In this document: one piece after another, positions 37,153 through 47,140 of the stretch | Layout: each line of letters starts with the position of its first letter | Position numbering within the stretch: position 1 is the first letter of the stretch | NCBI RefSeq assembly: GCF_030699305.1 | Contig: NZ_JAUYNB010000010.1 | Span: 124,001-188,000 of the forward strand | Origin: Novosphingobium sp. | Lineage (GTDB): Bacteria > Pseudomonadota > Alphaproteobacteria > Sphingomonadales > Sphingomonadaceae | Length of the DNA stretch: 64,000 nt | Direction of reading: 5' to 3' | Made by a program: the position numbers and the translations under genes | Notes under the pieces: model-generated | The model's database searches: none | What the model saw: the letters and a program-made list of their open reading frames with translations, nothing else | What the model was told of the DNA's origin: nothing

Positions 37153-37802
37153 GATTTGCGTCCCTTCCTTGCGGTGCTTTCGGCCACAGTGCCGACGATC
37201 ACCCCCGCTTCGGCATCGGTCAGCGATGGTTCCACGTGGAACGTATGCTGCCAGCCGGAGAGTTCCTGCAATTCTTGCGGCGCGGAACGGCCTTTCGGCA
37301 ACAACCAAATCGTGTCGGCTGTGGAAAATCGTGCGGATAGCTCCAGCAGGCGGGGCAACGGCGCAAACGCACGGGCCGAAATGACGCGAACCGGCTGACT
37401 AGGCACCAGTTCCAGCCGGGCGCCGACCACTTCCGCCCGGTCCAGCCCCAGCGCGATTCGCGCGCGCTCCAGCCACTCGATTCGCCGCGCCCGCGATTCG
37501 ACCATCAGCACCGCGCATTCCGGACGCAGCGCCGCGATCACCAATCCGGGGAACCCCGCACCGGTTCCCAGATCCAGCCAGGGCGATCCTGTTTCACGTG
37601 GAACATGGGTCAGCAACTGCGCCGAATCGGCAATGTGCCGCCGCCACACCTCAGCAAGACTGGCGGCGGAAACCAGATTCTGGCGCGTGTTCTCTTCGAC
37701 CAGCAATCGCACGAGCGCATCGAGCCGCTCGGCAGCAGCCCCGTCCCATTCGGGCAACTGCGCCAGCCAGTCGCGGGCATCGGCTTCGCTGTGCAGTATC
37801 AT
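37149..37802 (-). CDS. rsmG: 16S rRNA (guanine(527)-N7)-methyltransferase
   Basis: Methylates G527 of 16S rRNA at N7 using SAM. The 217-residue product has the RsmG order: [29 protein letters not shown] motif [20 protein letters not shown], and a catalytic-side [19 protein letters not shown]. Two parS-like palindromes are embedded in the coding sequence. Start overlaps the mnmG stop, and its stop overlaps the parA start, so mnmG-rsmG-parA-parB are one coupled unit. Confidence 0.95.
   Translation of the reverse strand: MILHSEADARDWLAQLPEWDGAAAERLDALVRLLVEENTRQNLVSAASLAEVWRRHIADSAQLLTHVPRETGSPWLDLGTGAGFPGLVIAALRPECAVLMVESRARRIEWLERARIALGLDRAEVVGARLELVPSQPVRVISARAFAPLPRLLELSARFSTADTIWLLPKGRSAPQELQELSGWQHTFHVEPSLTDAEAGVIVGTVAESTARKGRKS
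37229..37242. promoter_or_regulatory. parS: parS-like ParB site inside rsmG (1)
   Basis: GTTCCACGTGGAAC is a perfect 14-bp palindrome and matches the bacterial parS core (GTTNCACGTGNAAC). It lies in rsmG, about 80 bp upstream of the parA start. Confidence 0.92.
37590..37605. promoter_or_regulatory. parS: parS-like ParB site inside rsmG (2)
   Basis: TGTTTCACGTGGAACA differs by one base from the standard parS palindrome TGTTTCACGTGAAACA. It is in the 5' third of rsmG. Confidence 0.92.
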
Positions 37803-39661
37803 GCCGCCCGCCGCCGGGCATGAACCAGCAGCGCCGCCAGCGCCGCCGGGGTAATTCCCGGCACACGCCCCGCTGCGGCCAAAGTTTCCGGGCGCGCACG
37901 GGACAAGCGTTCCACCATTTCCCGCGACAGGCCGGGGATCGCCGCGTAGGGAAAGTCATCCCCCAGCGGCAGCGCTTCAGCCGCGCGCAGATCGCGCAGT
38001 TCAGCATCCTGCCGCGCAAGGTAGGGCGCATAGGCCGCATCTTCCGCCACTTCCCCGGCCAGTTCCGGGTCTGCCGCCTGCGCCGCGGCAAGGCTGTCCA
38101 CCGCGATCCACGGGGACAGGCTGGTCAACGCCACCCCGCCGAACCGCAGCCATTCGCGCAGCGGCAGGCGTCCGGTATCGGCCCGGACCGGCAGGCCTGC
38201 CAGAGCCAGTTCGTTGCTGGTCACCGCCGAATCGAGCGCCAGATCGAGCCGCGACCGCGCCGCTTCGCGCGCCTGATACCAACTGGCCCGCTCCGGTCCG
38301 ATGCACCCTGCGGCCAGACCCAGCGGCGTCAGCCGCGAGGTGGCATTGTTGGCCCGCAATCGCAGCCGGTATTCGGCCCGGGCTGTGAGCATCCGATAAG
38401 GTTCGGTAACGCCGTGCAGCGTCAGATCATCGATCATGACGGCCAGATAACTGTTCGCCCGGTCGAGCGCGACCGGCGGCCGACCCAGCACCGCAGCGGC
38501 GGCGTGCATTCCCGCGACCAATCCTTGTGCAGCGGCCTCTTCATAACCGGTGGTGCCGTTGATCTGGCCGGCGCAATACAGCCCCGGCAGATCGCGCAAT
38601 TCCAGCGATGACCGCAAGGCGCGCGGATCGATGTAATCGTATTCCACGGCATAGCCCGGAACGACCATTTCGACGGCTTCCAGCCCGGCCATCGTCCGCA
38701 GCATCGCGAGCTGGACATCGCTGGGGAGCGAAGTGGAGATCCCGTTGGGATAGACCAGATGCGTCGCCAGCCCTTCGGGTTCCAGGAACACCTGATGCCC
38801 ATCGCGGTCAGCGAACCGGTGAATCTTGTCCTCGATCGACGGGCAGTAACGCGGCCCGGACGCGCCGATCGCCCCGCTGAACAAGGGCGAACGATGCAGG
38901 TTCGCGCGGATGACGTCGTGACTGCGCGGGTTGGTCCGGGTGATCGCGCAGAACACCTGCGGATTAACCCGCCCGTTCCCAAGCGCCGACATCGTCCATG
39001 GTTCCGCATCGGACGGCTGCTCATCCAGCCGCGCCCAGTCAATCGTCCGGCCATCAAGCCGGGGCGGTGTCCCGGTCTTGAGCCGCGCCATCGGCAGCGC
39101 GGCTTCGCGCAGTTGCGCCGCCAGCTGCTGGGCCGATGCCTCACCGATCCGTCCGCCGACAATCCGCTCTTCCCCCCGGAACAGCACGCCGCCCAGGAAC
39201 GTGCCGGTGCACAGCACCACGGCCTGCGCGGCGATTCGGGTGCCGTCCGCCAGGGTAACCCCCGTGACGCGGCCCCCATCCAGTTGCAGCGCTGCCGCCT
39301 CGCCGGCAATCAATGTCAGGTCGCCTTGCAGGGCCAGCAAGCGCTGGACCTCGACCTTGAACAGCACCCGGTCCGCCTGAACGCGCGGCCCCTGCACGGC
39401 GCTGCCTTTGGAACGATTGAGCATCCGGTAATGGATCGCGGCGGCATCGGCCGCGCGGGCGATAATGCCGTCGAGCGCGTCGACCTCACGCACCAGATGG
39501 CCCTTGCCCAGCCCGCCAATTGCCGGATTGCAGCTCATCGCGCCGATCACGTTCAAGTCAAAGCTGACCAGCGCGGTGCGCGCACCCATTCGCGCCGCCG
39601 CAGCCGCAGCCTCAACCCCCGCGTGCCCGCCGCCGATCACGATGATGTCAAACGCCTGCAT
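37799..39661 (-). CDS. mnmG: tRNA uridine-5-carboxymethylaminomethyl modification enzyme MnmG (GidA)
   Basis: FAD enzyme that works with MnmE to make cmnm5U34 in tRNAs. The 620-residue product begins [27 protein letters not shown] (FAD-binding motif) and has [66 protein letters not shown] and [15 protein letters not shown]. The listed start at 39820 lies past a parS site; the ATG at 39661 fits family openings. It is encoded directly before its partner's gene mnmE on the same strand. Confidence 0.96.
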   Translation of the reverse strand: MQAFDIIVIGGGHAGVEAAAAAARMGARTALVSFDLNVIGAMSCNPAIGGLGKGHLVREVDALDGIIARAADAAAIHYRMLNRSKGSAVQGPRVQADRVLFKVEVQRLLALQGDLTLIAGEAAALQLDGGRVTGVTLADGTRIAAQAVVLCTGTFLGGVLFRGEERIVGGRIGEASAQQLAAQLREAALPMARLKTGTPPRLDGRTIDWARLDEQPSDAEPWTMSALGNGRVNPQVFCAITRTNPRSHDVIRANLHRSPLFSGAIGASGPRYCPSIEDKIHRFADRDGHQVFLEPEGLATHLVYPNGISTSLPSDVQLAMLRTMAGLEAVEMVVPGYAVEYDYIDPRALRSSLELRDLPGLYCAGQINGTTGYEEAAAQGLVAGMHAAAAVLGRPPVALDRANSYLAVMIDDLTLHGVTEPYRMLTARAEYRLRLRANNATSRLTPLGLAAGCIGPERASWYQAREAARSRLDLALDSAVTSNELALAGLPVRADTGRLPLREWLRFGGVALTSLSPWIAVDSLAAAQAADPELAGEVAEDAAYAPYLARQDAELRDLRAAEALPLGDDFPYAAIPGLSREMVERLSRARPETLAAAGRVPGITPAALAALLVHARRRAA

Positions 39662-39683
39662 GGCGCCGCTGTAGCGGAGGAGC

Positions 39684-39697
39684 GTTTCACGTGGAAC
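39684..39697. promoter_or_regulatory. parS: parS-like ParB site upstream of mnmG
   Basis: GTTTCACGTGGAAC has the parS core with one asymmetric base. It lies 23 bp upstream of the mnmG start codon, in the 85-bp mnmE-mnmG spacer. Confidence 0.9.
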
Positions 39698-39727
39698 AGG
39701 TTTTACGGCGATTGCATCGGCGCGCGA

Positions 39728-39743
39728 TGTTTCACGTGAAACA
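39728..39743. promoter_or_regulatory. parS: Perfect parS site between mnmE and mnmG
   Basis: TGTTTCACGTGAAACA is the exact canonical 16-bp parS palindrome, directly after the mnmE stop codon and 30 bp from the neighbouring parS site. Confidence 0.97.
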
Positions 39744-39746
39744 CGC

Positions 39747-41024
39747 TTACTTGCCGATACAGAACCGTCCGAAAAGCGTGTCGAGCATGTCTTCGGTCGT
39801 GGTTCGCCCCAGCAAGGCATCGAACGCCACCCGACCCAGCCGCAGGCTTTCCGCCACGAGCAATGGGTCGCTCAAGGTTTCCGCCGCTGCCAAAGCTGCT
39901 CGCGCCTCGCCCAGCCAGTGGTGCTGGCGGGCGTTGAGTGCGGCTTCGCCGGGGCGCGGCAGGCTGGCACGGGCGTGGGCCACCAGATCGGCGCGCAGCG
40001 CGTCCAGCCCTTCCCCCGTCACCGCCGATACCCGGTGCCGCGGCGCGCGCTTGACCGGGTGACCGGCCACATCGATCTGCGCCTCGATGTCCCATCCGCC
40101 ATCCGGTCCGGCACCGTCTGCGCCCAGCCACAGCACCAGATCGGCCTGCGCCAGCGCAGACCGGGCGCGCTCAACCCCGATTGCTTCGATCGCATCGCCC
40201 GTGTCATCGCGCAGACCAGCCGTGTCGCTGAACCGGAACGGCACGCCGCCCAGCGCCACGGGATGGGTCAGAACATCACGCGTGGTTCCGGCGACCGGCG
40301 CGGTAATGGCCGCTTCGCTCTCCACCAATGCGTTGAACAAGGTGCTTTTGCCGGAATTGGGCGGGCCTGCCAGCACGACCCGAAAGCCATCGCGCAAGGT
40401 TTCAGCACGCGGGCGGACGAGCCATCCGGCAATCTCGTGCTCCAGACCCGCAACCTGCGCGATGAAATCGGCGGGCAGATCGGCAACGTCATCTTCATCG
40501 CCAAAGTCGAGCACCGCCTCGACCGCTGCCGACAGCAGCAGCAAGCGTTCGCGCCATCCGGTCACTTCGCGTGAGAAATCGCCGCCTGCCATCGCCAGTG
40601 CCGCGCGGCGTTGCAGTTCGGTTTCCGCGGACAGCAAATCCGCCAGCCCCTCTGCCTCGGCCAGGTCGATCCGTCCGTTGGTAAAGGCCCGGCGGGTGAA
40701 CTCCCCCGGCTGCGCCGACCGCAGCCCCGCCACGGCGGCCAGCGCCCGCTCGACCGCGCGCACCACCGCGCGCCCGCCGTGGCAGTGCAGTTCCAGCGTG
40801 TCCTCACCGGTGGCGGTTGTCGGCCCCGGCAACCACAGCGCCAGCACCCGGTCCAGCACCGTGCCCGCATCGTCGCGCAGCGTTACGGCAACCGCCCGGC
40901 GCGGCGGAAGGCTGCGCCCGGTCAGCGCGATCGCCGCCGCCCCGGCTTGCGGGCCGCTGACCCGCACGACCGCGATTGCGGCAGGCGGGGCGCCGCTCGA
41001 CAAGGCAAAGATCGTGTCATTCAT
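39747..41024 (-). CDS. mnmE: tRNA modification GTPase MnmE (TrmE)
   Basis: Dimeric GTPase that with MnmG modifies wobble uridine in tRNA. The 425-residue product has the N-terminal folate-binding domain ([24 protein letters not shown]), G1 GPPNSGKST near 224, G2 AGTTRDV and G3 DTAGLRD. The C-terminal CIGK with the conserved Cys is also present. The G4 motif expected as NKxD appears replaced by AQID, which is unusual (see findings). The family is usually about 450 residues. It precedes mnmG by 85 bp. Confidence 0.95.
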   Translation of the reverse strand: MNDTIFALSSGAPPAAIAVVRVSGPQAGAAAIALTGRSLPPRRAVAVTLRDDAGTVLDRVLALWLPGPTTATGEDTLELHCHGGRAVVRAVERALAAVAGLRSAQPGEFTRRAFTNGRIDLAEAEGLADLLSAETELQRRAALAMAGGDFSREVTGWRERLLLLSAAVEAVLDFGDEDDVADLPADFIAQVAGLEHEIAGWLVRPRAETLRDGFRVVLAGPPNSGKSTLFNALVESEAAITAPVAGTTRDVLTHPVALGGVPFRFSDTAGLRDDTGDAIEAIGVERARSALAQADLVLWLGADGAGPDGGWDIEAQIDVAGHPVKRAPRHRVSAVTGEGLDALRADLVAHARASLPRPGEAALNARQHHWLGEARAALAAAETLSDPLLVAESLRLGRVAFDALLGRTTTEDMLDTLFGRFCIGK

Positions 41025-41066
41025 CGCCGCGCGCCTGCCACGGCGGGCGCGCGGTGGGAAGCGGGA

Positions 41067-41324
41067 TCAGTCCTCACGCTTCTTCTTGGTTCCCCCGGCA
41101 AAGGCCGCGCCGTTTTCCATGAAGGATTGAAACAGCTTCATACCGGCTTGTCCCATGGGTGCCATGTTCTTCGCGAATTCCTGCACCTGCTCGATATTGC
41201 CGGCCCCCTTCATCGCCTTGGCGATGGCGTCGACATAGAACTCGTTGGCTTTGCCCACATCGGGCAGCCCCAGGAAGGTGCGCGCTTCTTCTGGCGTGCA
41301 GTCGATCTCGAGATGAACTTTCAT
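41067..41324 (-). CDS. DUF6489 family protein
   Basis: Small protein of 85 residues that reads MKVHLEIDCTPEEARTFLGLPDVGKANEFYVDAIAKAM and ends in a basic tail (GGTKKKRED). The DUF6489 family is common in alphaproteobacteria, is probably mostly helical, and has no assigned function. AAGGAGAAG is a strong ribosome site 5 nt before the ATG. It lies 42 bp upstream of mnmE on the same strand, so it could be co-transcribed with mnmE. Confidence 0.8.
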   Translation of the reverse strand: MKVHLEIDCTPEEARTFLGLPDVGKANEFYVDAIAKAMKGAGNIEQVQEFAKNMAPMGQAGMKLFQSFMENGAAFAGGTKKKRED

Positions 41325-41457
41325 TTGCTTCTCCTTCGGCCAGCACCCCAGCCTTCCCCGCTATGAAGCTGACACATGGGCTTGGCAAAGTCCACGGTGC
41401 GTGGTTAGGCCTTGGCCGTAGCCGTAACGCGAAGCACCCATCACAGGAGCACCACCG

Positions 41458-42171
41458 ATGTCCGATATGGTCCAGATCCCCACACCCGATGGCCCCTCTT
41501 CCGCTGGCCATGCTGCCATTCCCGCTTATGTCGCCCGTCCTGCCGGGACGCCCACGGCGGCGATCATCGTCATTCCCGAAATCTTCGGCCTAAACCCCGG
41601 CATCCGCCAGAAGTGCGACAAGTGGGCTCAGCTCGGATTCCTGGCAGTCGCGCCCGACGTGTTCTGGCGCTTTGCCCCCGGCGTGGAACTGAACCCCGAC
41701 GTGCCCGCAGAGCTGGAGGAAGCCTTCGGCTATTTCCAGCGGTATGATCCCACTGACGGCGTTGCCGATATCGCCGCGACGATCACATGGCTGCGCGCCA
41801 CGCAGGGCGTGGGCAAGGTTGGCTGTGCCGGATACTGCCTGGGCGGGCGGCTGGCCTATATGGCCGCGGCGCGGACCGATATTGACGCCTCGGTCGGCTA
41901 TTACGGCGTTGCAATCGAAACGATGCTGGACGAAGCCGCCGCCATCGCCAACCCGCTGCTGCTCCACATCCCGACCGGGGATCATCTGGTCGGTCCGGAG
42001 GCGCAGGCCGCGATCCACGGCGCGCTGGATGCCCACCCCAAGGTCACGCTGCACGACTATGCCGGGCTGGACCACGGCTTCGCCGCCGAAATGGGCAACC
42101 GCCGCAACGAAGAAGGCGCGCAGCTGGCTGATGGGCGGACGGTGGCGTTCCTCAAGGCAAATCTGGCCTGA
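41458..42171 (+). CDS. Dienelactone hydrolase family protein
   Basis: Alpha/beta hydrolase (237 aa) of the dienelactone hydrolase type, cytoplasmic. The nucleophile motif GYCLGG has a cysteine (C127) where serine is usual in lipases, as in true DLH. The Asp is probably in HIPTGDHLVG, and the His is in LDHGFAAE. AIIVIPEIFGLNPGIRQKCDKWA is the oxyanion-side motif. Known DLH members open chloroaromatic dienelactones, but many family members hydrolyse other esters; the substrate is not assignable here. GGAG lies about 10 nt before the ATG. Confidence 0.88.
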   Translation: MSDMVQIPTPDGPSSAGHAAIPAYVARPAGTPTAAIIVIPEIFGLNPGIRQKCDKWAQLGFLAVAPDVFWRFAPGVELNPDVPAELEEAFGYFQRYDPTDGVADIAATITWLRATQGVGKVGCAGYCLGGRLAYMAAARTDIDASVGYYGVAIETMLDEAAAIANPLLLHIPTGDHLVGPEAQAAIHGALDAHPKVTLHDYAGLDHGFAAEMGNRRNEEGAQLADGRTVAFLKANLA

Positions 42172-42302
42172 TTTTGTTTGCAGGGGCCATTGCCCCTGCA
42201 CCCCTGACGTCTTCCGGCACGATGCGCGCGCTATGGTTCATCCAGGCGCACCGACCGCGCCGGGAGACGTATCGGGGCCCGGGGCAATGGGCCCCGGAAT
42301 CC

Positions 42303-43433
42303 TTATTCGTACTGCCCAATCGCCTGAAAAATCCGACCGATTGCCTCACGATCCGCAGTGTCAATTTCCGGACGCCAGATCTCGAACAACAGCACCACGC
42401 GTTCCCGCGGACCGTCATTCTTGGCCTCGTGGTTGATGCTGTCATCGAACACCAGCGGCACGCCATCGACCCAGCCGCGTGTTTCGCTGCCCACCCGGAA
42501 CCAGCAGTCGGGCGCGGTCAGGATCGGGATGTGGCAGATCAGCCGGGTGTTGAGCATCCCGGTATGCGGGGCGATATGCGCGCCCGGCAGCAGCCGCGAC
42601 CAGTGCGCATTGGGGGACCGCCCCGGAATCTGCGGCATCGGTGCATGGGCCAGCGCCTCCATCGTTGCGGGGCAGCGCGCGGCGTTGTCCTCGACCCGTT
42701 CGCCATCCTGCCAGAAATGAAGCGCGGTCCAGGCCGGGTTGTCGAGCAAGGGCGTATTGGGCGCGGGCCGGTGTTCCTTGCGGTGAACATAGGGCGCAAA
42801 ACCTTGCGCCCCGCTTGCCAGCACTGCGGTAAGCTCATCCTGCATCCGGGGGGCCAGCGCCAGCATCGGTTCCAGCCAGGGGAACTCCGCCGGATCATAG
42901 AACCGCTTTTGCGGCAGGCCCGGGTAATAGAACACCGATGGTTCCTGCAAATAGAGGTCGCGCTTGCCGGTCAGCAACTCGATCGCCTCGGCCATCGTTG
43001 GTGACAGGTCTTTTCCAATTAGTTCATAGAGATAACTCTCAAACCCGGCATTGGCCTGCCCCAGATACTGGACCGCATGGGCATGCAGCGCGGTCAGCGC
43101 AGGCGGCACCGCGCCGTCCGCCGCCGCCTGATTCAGCGCGGTGCGGTAAAAGGTCGATGCAGCCCGTGCGTCGCCCGCCTGTTCGCGTAGCCGGGCCTTG
43201 AGCAACAGCGCACCCACTTCACGCGGAGCAAGCTCCAGCTGTTGCTCCAGCGCGGCCTCCGCGGCATCGGCGTGGCCCAGCGCCAGTTCGGCGTTGGCCA
43301 GCGCCACCCATGGCACGTCCGCCGCCGGTGCGTGCTCCGCCGCCTCGCGCAACAGCGCGGCGGCGCGGGCCATGTCGCGCGCTGCCAGGGCCTGCATGCC
43401 CGCCGCGATTGCCGCGCGGAAGTCGTTGCTCAT
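42303..43433 (-). CDS. TPR plus aspartyl/asparaginyl beta-hydroxylase domain protein
   Basis: Predicted Fe(II)/2-oxoglutarate-dependent oxygenase (376 aa). The N-terminal third has TPR-like helices (MARAAALLREAAEHAPAAD, ALGHADAAEAALEQQLELAP). The C-terminal half is the Asp/Asn hydroxylase domain: PHTGMLNTRLICHIPILTAPDCWFRVGSETRGWVDG then VFDDSINHEAKND. The second His of each block may be a metal ligand, and RERVVLLFEIWRPE carries the 2-oxoglutarate-binding Arg. Target protein or small molecule is unknown. The start at 43433 has GGAGAG close by; the listed start at 43484 is rejected. Confidence 0.85.
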   Translation of the reverse strand: MSNDFRAAIAAGMQALAARDMARAAALLREAAEHAPAADVPWVALANAELALGHADAAEAALEQQLELAPREVGALLLKARLREQAGDARAASTFYRTALNQAAADGAVPPALTALHAHAVQYLGQANAGFESYLYELIGKDLSPTMAEAIELLTGKRDLYLQEPSVFYYPGLPQKRFYDPAEFPWLEPMLALAPRMQDELTAVLASGAQGFAPYVHRKEHRPAPNTPLLDNPAWTALHFWQDGERVEDNAARCPATMEALAHAPMPQIPGRSPNAHWSRLLPGAHIAPHTGMLNTRLICHIPILTAPDCWFRVGSETRGWVDGVPLVFDDSINHEAKNDGPRERVVLLFEIWRPEIDTADREAIGRIFQAIGQYE

Positions 43434-43532
43434 GCGCTCTCCTTGTGGAGTCAACGCATAGGCGAGGCTGGAACTTCTTCGCAAGCTGGGTCATGCTGCC
43501 CGGCAGCAAATAACCGCAGAGGATACCCGCAG

Positions 43533-43931
43533 ATGGCAAAACACCCCGGACTGACCCGCTGGCACGCCTATATGGAAGGCGGCAGCAACCCGGCCGTGCT
43601 GGCCGACATGCTGGCGGATGACGCGGTGTTCCACTCGCCCGTGGTTCACACGCCGCAGGCCGGCAAGGCCAAGGTGATGGCCTATCTGGGCGCGGCGGGC
43701 GGCGTGTTCGGCAACGGCACGTTCGAATATGTCCGGGAAATTGCCGATGGCGACAATGTCATCCTGGAATTCACCGCCGAAATGGACGGGATCATGGTCA
43801 ACGGAATCGACATGATCCAGTTCAACGCGGACGGAAAGATTCAGGATTTCAAGGTGATGGTCCGCCCGCTGAAGGCGATCAACAAGGTCTGGGACATGAT
43901 GGCCGCGCAGCTGGCGGCGGCGAAGGGATAA
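43533..43931 (+). CDS. Nuclear transport factor 2 family (SnoaL-like) protein
   Basis: Cone-shaped alpha+beta domain of 132 residues in the NTF2/SnoaL fold: MAKHPGLTRWHAYMEGGSNPAVLADMLADDAVFHSPVVHTPQAGK, GTFEYVREIADGDNVILEFTAEMDG, NGIDMIQFNADGKIQDFKVMVRPLKAI. The fold serves many roles (isomerases, hydrolases, binding proteins), so no activity can be given. The ATG at 43533 has AGAGGA upstream, and the listed upstream start lies in antisense of the hydroxylase gene. It is convergent with rho. Confidence 0.8.
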   Translation: MAKHPGLTRWHAYMEGGSNPAVLADMLADDAVFHSPVVHTPQAGKAKVMAYLGAAGGVFGNGTFEYVREIADGDNVILEFTAEMDGIMVNGIDMIQFNADGKIQDFKVMVRPLKAINKVWDMMAAQLAAAKG

Positions 43932-43967
43932 CAAAATGGCGCCGCTCGGCCAGAACCAAGCGGCGCC
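43931..43967 (-). terminator. Rho-gene stem-loop terminator
   Basis: GGCGCCGCT pairs with AGCGGCGCC around a 12-nt loop, followed on the minus strand by ATTTTGTTA. It starts 29 bp after the rho stop codon. The weakly T-rich tail suggests rho transcription ends here; the NTF2-like gene ends against the other side. Confidence 0.55.
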
Positions 43968-43995
43968 CTGATTGCGTGAAGCTGGTTACCCGGCC

Positions 43996-45252
43996 TTACT
44001 GATTCATCGTCGCGAAGAAGTCTTCGTTGGTCTTGGAATCCTTCATCTTGTCGAGCAGGAATTCCATCGCGTCGATCGTGCCCATTTGCATCAGGATGCG
44101 GCGCAGGACCCACATCTTGCTGAGCTTGTCCTTGCTGACCAGCAGTTCTTCCTTGCGGGTGCCGGACTTGCCGACGTCCAGCGCCGGGAAGATCCGCTTG
44201 TCCGCGACCTTGCGGTCCAGCACGATTTCCGAGTTACCGGTGCCCTTGAATTCTTCGAAGATCACTTCGTCCATGCGGCTGCCGGTATCGATCAGCGCGG
44301 TGGCGATGATCGACAGCGAACCGCCTTCCTCGATGTTGCGGGCCGCGCCGAAGAAGCGCTTGGGGCGCTGGAGCGCGTTCGCGTCGACGCCGCCGGTCAA
44401 CACCTTGCCCGATGACGGGACCACGGTGTTGTAGGCCCGGCCCAGGCGCGTGATCGAATCCAGCAGGATCACCACGTCACGCTTGTGCTCGACCAGACGC
44501 TTGGCCTTTTCGATAACCATTTCAGCAACTTGCACGTGGCGCGTAGCAGGCTCGTCGAAGGTCGAGGAGATCACCTCACCCTTCACGCTGCGCTGCATGT
44601 CGGTCACTTCTTCCGGGCGTTCATCGACCAGCAGGACCAGCAGGAACACTTCGGGGTGGTTGTCGGTGATCGCCTTGGCGATATTCTGCAGCAGCACGGT
44701 CTTGCCGGTGCGCGGCGGGGCGACGATCAGCGCGCGCTGGCCCTTGCCCTGCGGGCTGATGATGTCGATCACGCGGGCCGATTTGTCCTTGACCGTGGGG
44801 TCCAGCGTATCAAGATTGAGCTTCTGATCGGGATAGAGCGGGGTCAGGTTGTCGAAGTTGACGCGGTGGCGCACGGCATCGGGATCGTCGAAGTTGACGC
44901 TGATCAGCTTGGTGATCGCGAAATAGCGTTCGCCGTCCTTGGGCGCGCGGACTTCACCTTCCACCGTGTCACCGGTGCGCAGGCCCCATTTGCGGACCTG
45001 ATTGGGTGAAACATAGATATCGTCCGGGCCGGCCAGATAGTTCGCTTCCGGGCTGCGCAGAAAGCCGAACCCATCGGTCAGCACTTCGATCGTGCCAATC
45101 CCCAGGATCTGTTCGCCATCGTCGGCCAGTTCCTTGAGGATCGCGAACATCAGGTCCTGGCGGCGCAGGGTCGAAGCGCCTTCGACGCCCAGCTCTTCAG
45201 CCATTTCAACCAGTTCGGCCGAAGTCTTTTGCTTGAGTTCTTTCAGATGCAT
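43996..45252 (-). CDS. rho: Transcription termination factor Rho
   Basis: Hexameric RNA-dependent ATPase that terminates transcription. The 418-residue product has the N-terminal helical domain ([32 protein letters not shown]), a CSD with RNP1-like [13 protein letters not shown], and a P-loop [15 protein letters not shown]. Walker [15 protein letters not shown] and the Q/R-loop motif [20 protein letters not shown] also occur. It is usual in length and near the origin as in other alphaproteobacteria. A 176-bp spacer separates it from nadE, in which I see no other feature. Confidence 0.98.
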   Translation of the reverse strand: MHLKELKQKTSAELVEMAEELGVEGASTLRRQDLMFAILKELADDGEQILGIGTIEVLTDGFGFLRSPEANYLAGPDDIYVSPNQVRKWGLRTGDTVEGEVRAPKDGERYFAITKLISVNFDDPDAVRHRVNFDNLTPLYPDQKLNLDTLDPTVKDKSARVIDIISPQGKGQRALIVAPPRTGKTVLLQNIAKAITDNHPEVFLLVLLVDERPEEVTDMQRSVKGEVISSTFDEPATRHVQVAEMVIEKAKRLVEHKRDVVILLDSITRLGRAYNTVVPSSGKVLTGGVDANALQRPKRFFGAARNIEEGGSLSIIATALIDTGSRMDEVIFEEFKGTGNSEIVLDRKVADKRIFPALDVGKSGTRKEELLVSKDKLSKMWVLRRILMQMGTIDAMEFLLDKMKDSKTNEDFFATMNQ

Positions 45253-45428
45253 GGCGAATCCAAATCCAGCTTGCCTTGGTTCAGGTCTTGAAACGGCCGG
45301 CTGATCGAAGGGCTTGGAGAAAGCGGATCATCCCGCGCACAAGGGCGCAGGTCATGCCGGATAGCATGGCGCGGATAACCCCGCAGCCGCGCCCCTGTCA
45401 ACGTAAACCCGCCATTCCAGGCCAGAAA

Positions 45429-47090
45429 TCAGGCTGAACGGAACGCGTGACTGATCGGATAGCGGCGATCGCGGCCAAAGTTGCGCGTGCCCAGCTTGAC
45501 CCCCGGCGGGGCCTGACGACGCTTGTATTCGGCCAGATGCAGCAGGCGCTCAATCCGCACCACAGTGGCGTGATCGAACCCTTCGGCAACCAGCTGGGGC
45601 ACGCTTTTTTCATGCTCTACCAGTCCCAGCAGGATCGCATCGAGCACCGGATATTCCGGGAGCGAATCCGAATCCTTCTGGTCCGGGCGCAGTTCGGCGC
45701 TGGGCGGCTTGGCAATGATAGTGTCAGGCATAACCGGGCCGTCCGGTCCCAGCCCGATCTTGGGCTTGTGCCGGTTGCGCCACTTCGACACCGCGAACAC
45801 GGTCAGCTTGTAGGCATCTTTCAGCGGGTTATAGCCGCCTGCCATGTCGCCATAGATGGTGGCATACCCAACGCTCATCTCGCTCTTGTTGCCGGTGGTC
45901 AGCAACATCGGACCGAACTTGTTGGACAGTGCCATCAGCGTCACGCCGCGAATCCGGCTTTGCAGGTTTTCCTCGGTAATATCGACGGCTGCATCGGCAA
46001 AGCTGCCTTCCAGCATGGCATCGAACCCGGCAACCGCAGGCTGGATCGGGATCGTTTCATAGCGGCACCCGATCAGCCGGGCGCATTCGGTTGCGTCATC
46101 CAGGCTTTCCTGACTGGTGAACCGGCTGGGCAGCATCACGCACCACACCCGCTCCGGCCCCAGTGCATCGGCCGCAATCGCGGCGCAGATCGCGCTGTCG
46201 ATCCCGCCGGACAGGCCCAGCACCACGCCGGGAAAGCGGTTGCGGTTCACATAGTCGCGCAGCGCCAGCACCATTGCGCAATAGATGTCCTCCGGATGGT
46301 CGGACAGCGGCTCGATCACGCCGCGATCACAGCGCCAGCCAGTGGCGGTGCGGGTCCAGCGCGTCGTGATTTCCTGTTCTTCCCAGTCGGTCATCTGCAC
46401 CGCCAGGCTGCCATCGCCGTTGACCACAAAGCTGGCCCCGTCGAACACCAGTTCATCCTGCCCGCCCACCCGGTTGAGATAGGCCAGCGGCAAGCCGGTA
46501 TCGACCGCGCGGCGCTTGGCCACGCCATCGATCCGCAGCGTATCCTTGTCGATCTCATACGGGCTGCCGTTGATGCAGATCAGCAGTTCCGCGCCGAAAT
46601 CGGCGAGGTGGCGGCAAACGTCGGGGTGCCAGATATCCTCGCAGATCGGCAGGCCGATCATCACGCCCTTAAACACGATCGGTTCGGGCAGCGGGCCGGG
46701 CTCAAACAGGCGCATTTCATCGAAAGTGCCGTAATTGGGCAGCTCATGCTTGAACCGGACCGCTGCGATCTTGCCCTGATCGAGCAGGGCCACCCCGTTG
46801 TGCAGGTTGCCATCGCGGACGAACACGCTGCCAACCAGCATTGCCGGGCCGCCGTCAGCGGTCGCCAGCGCCAATTGTTCCAGCCCGGCCGCCGCGCGTT
46901 CGATCAGTGCAGGTTTCAGCACCAGATCTTCGGGCGGATAGCCGATCAGCTGCATTTCCGGGAACACGACCAGATCTGCCCCTGCACTGCGCGCCCGGTC
47001 ACGCGCAGCAAGCATCGCAGCAGAATTGGCAGCCAGATCGCCCACAGTCTGGTTAAGCTGGGCCAGCGTGATCGCAAGAGTATCGGTCAT
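45429..47090 (-). CDS. nadE: Glutamine-dependent NAD+ synthetase
   Basis: Converts nicotinate adenine dinucleotide to NAD+ using glutamine and ATP. The 553-residue product has a nitrilase-like glutaminase domain with the E-K-C triad (FPEMQLIGYPPEDL, FKHELPNYGTFDE, LPICEDIWHPD). The synthetase domain follows, with the P-loop LGLSGGIDSA and TTGNKSEMSVGYATIYGDMAGGYNPLKD. This two-domain form is the glutamine-using type. The start at 47090 is supported by MTDTLAITLAQLNQTVGDLAAN. Confidence 0.96.
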   Translation of the reverse strand: MTDTLAITLAQLNQTVGDLAANSAAMLAARDRARSAGADLVVFPEMQLIGYPPEDLVLKPALIERAAAGLEQLALATADGGPAMLVGSVFVRDGNLHNGVALLDQGKIAAVRFKHELPNYGTFDEMRLFEPGPLPEPIVFKGVMIGLPICEDIWHPDVCRHLADFGAELLICINGSPYEIDKDTLRIDGVAKRRAVDTGLPLAYLNRVGGQDELVFDGASFVVNGDGSLAVQMTDWEEQEITTRWTRTATGWRCDRGVIEPLSDHPEDIYCAMVLALRDYVNRNRFPGVVLGLSGGIDSAICAAIAADALGPERVWCVMLPSRFTSQESLDDATECARLIGCRYETIPIQPAVAGFDAMLEGSFADAAVDITEENLQSRIRGVTLMALSNKFGPMLLTTGNKSEMSVGYATIYGDMAGGYNPLKDAYKLTVFAVSKWRNRHKPKIGLGPDGPVMPDTIIAKPPSAELRPDQKDSDSLPEYPVLDAILLGLVEHEKSVPQLVAEGFDHATVVRIERLLHLAEYKRRQAPPGVKLGTRNFGRDRRYPISHAFRSA

Positions 47091-47140
47091 CCCGCTACCC
47101 TAGGCGGGAAAAAGCGGTTCGCGCAATGCCGCAAGGCCGA

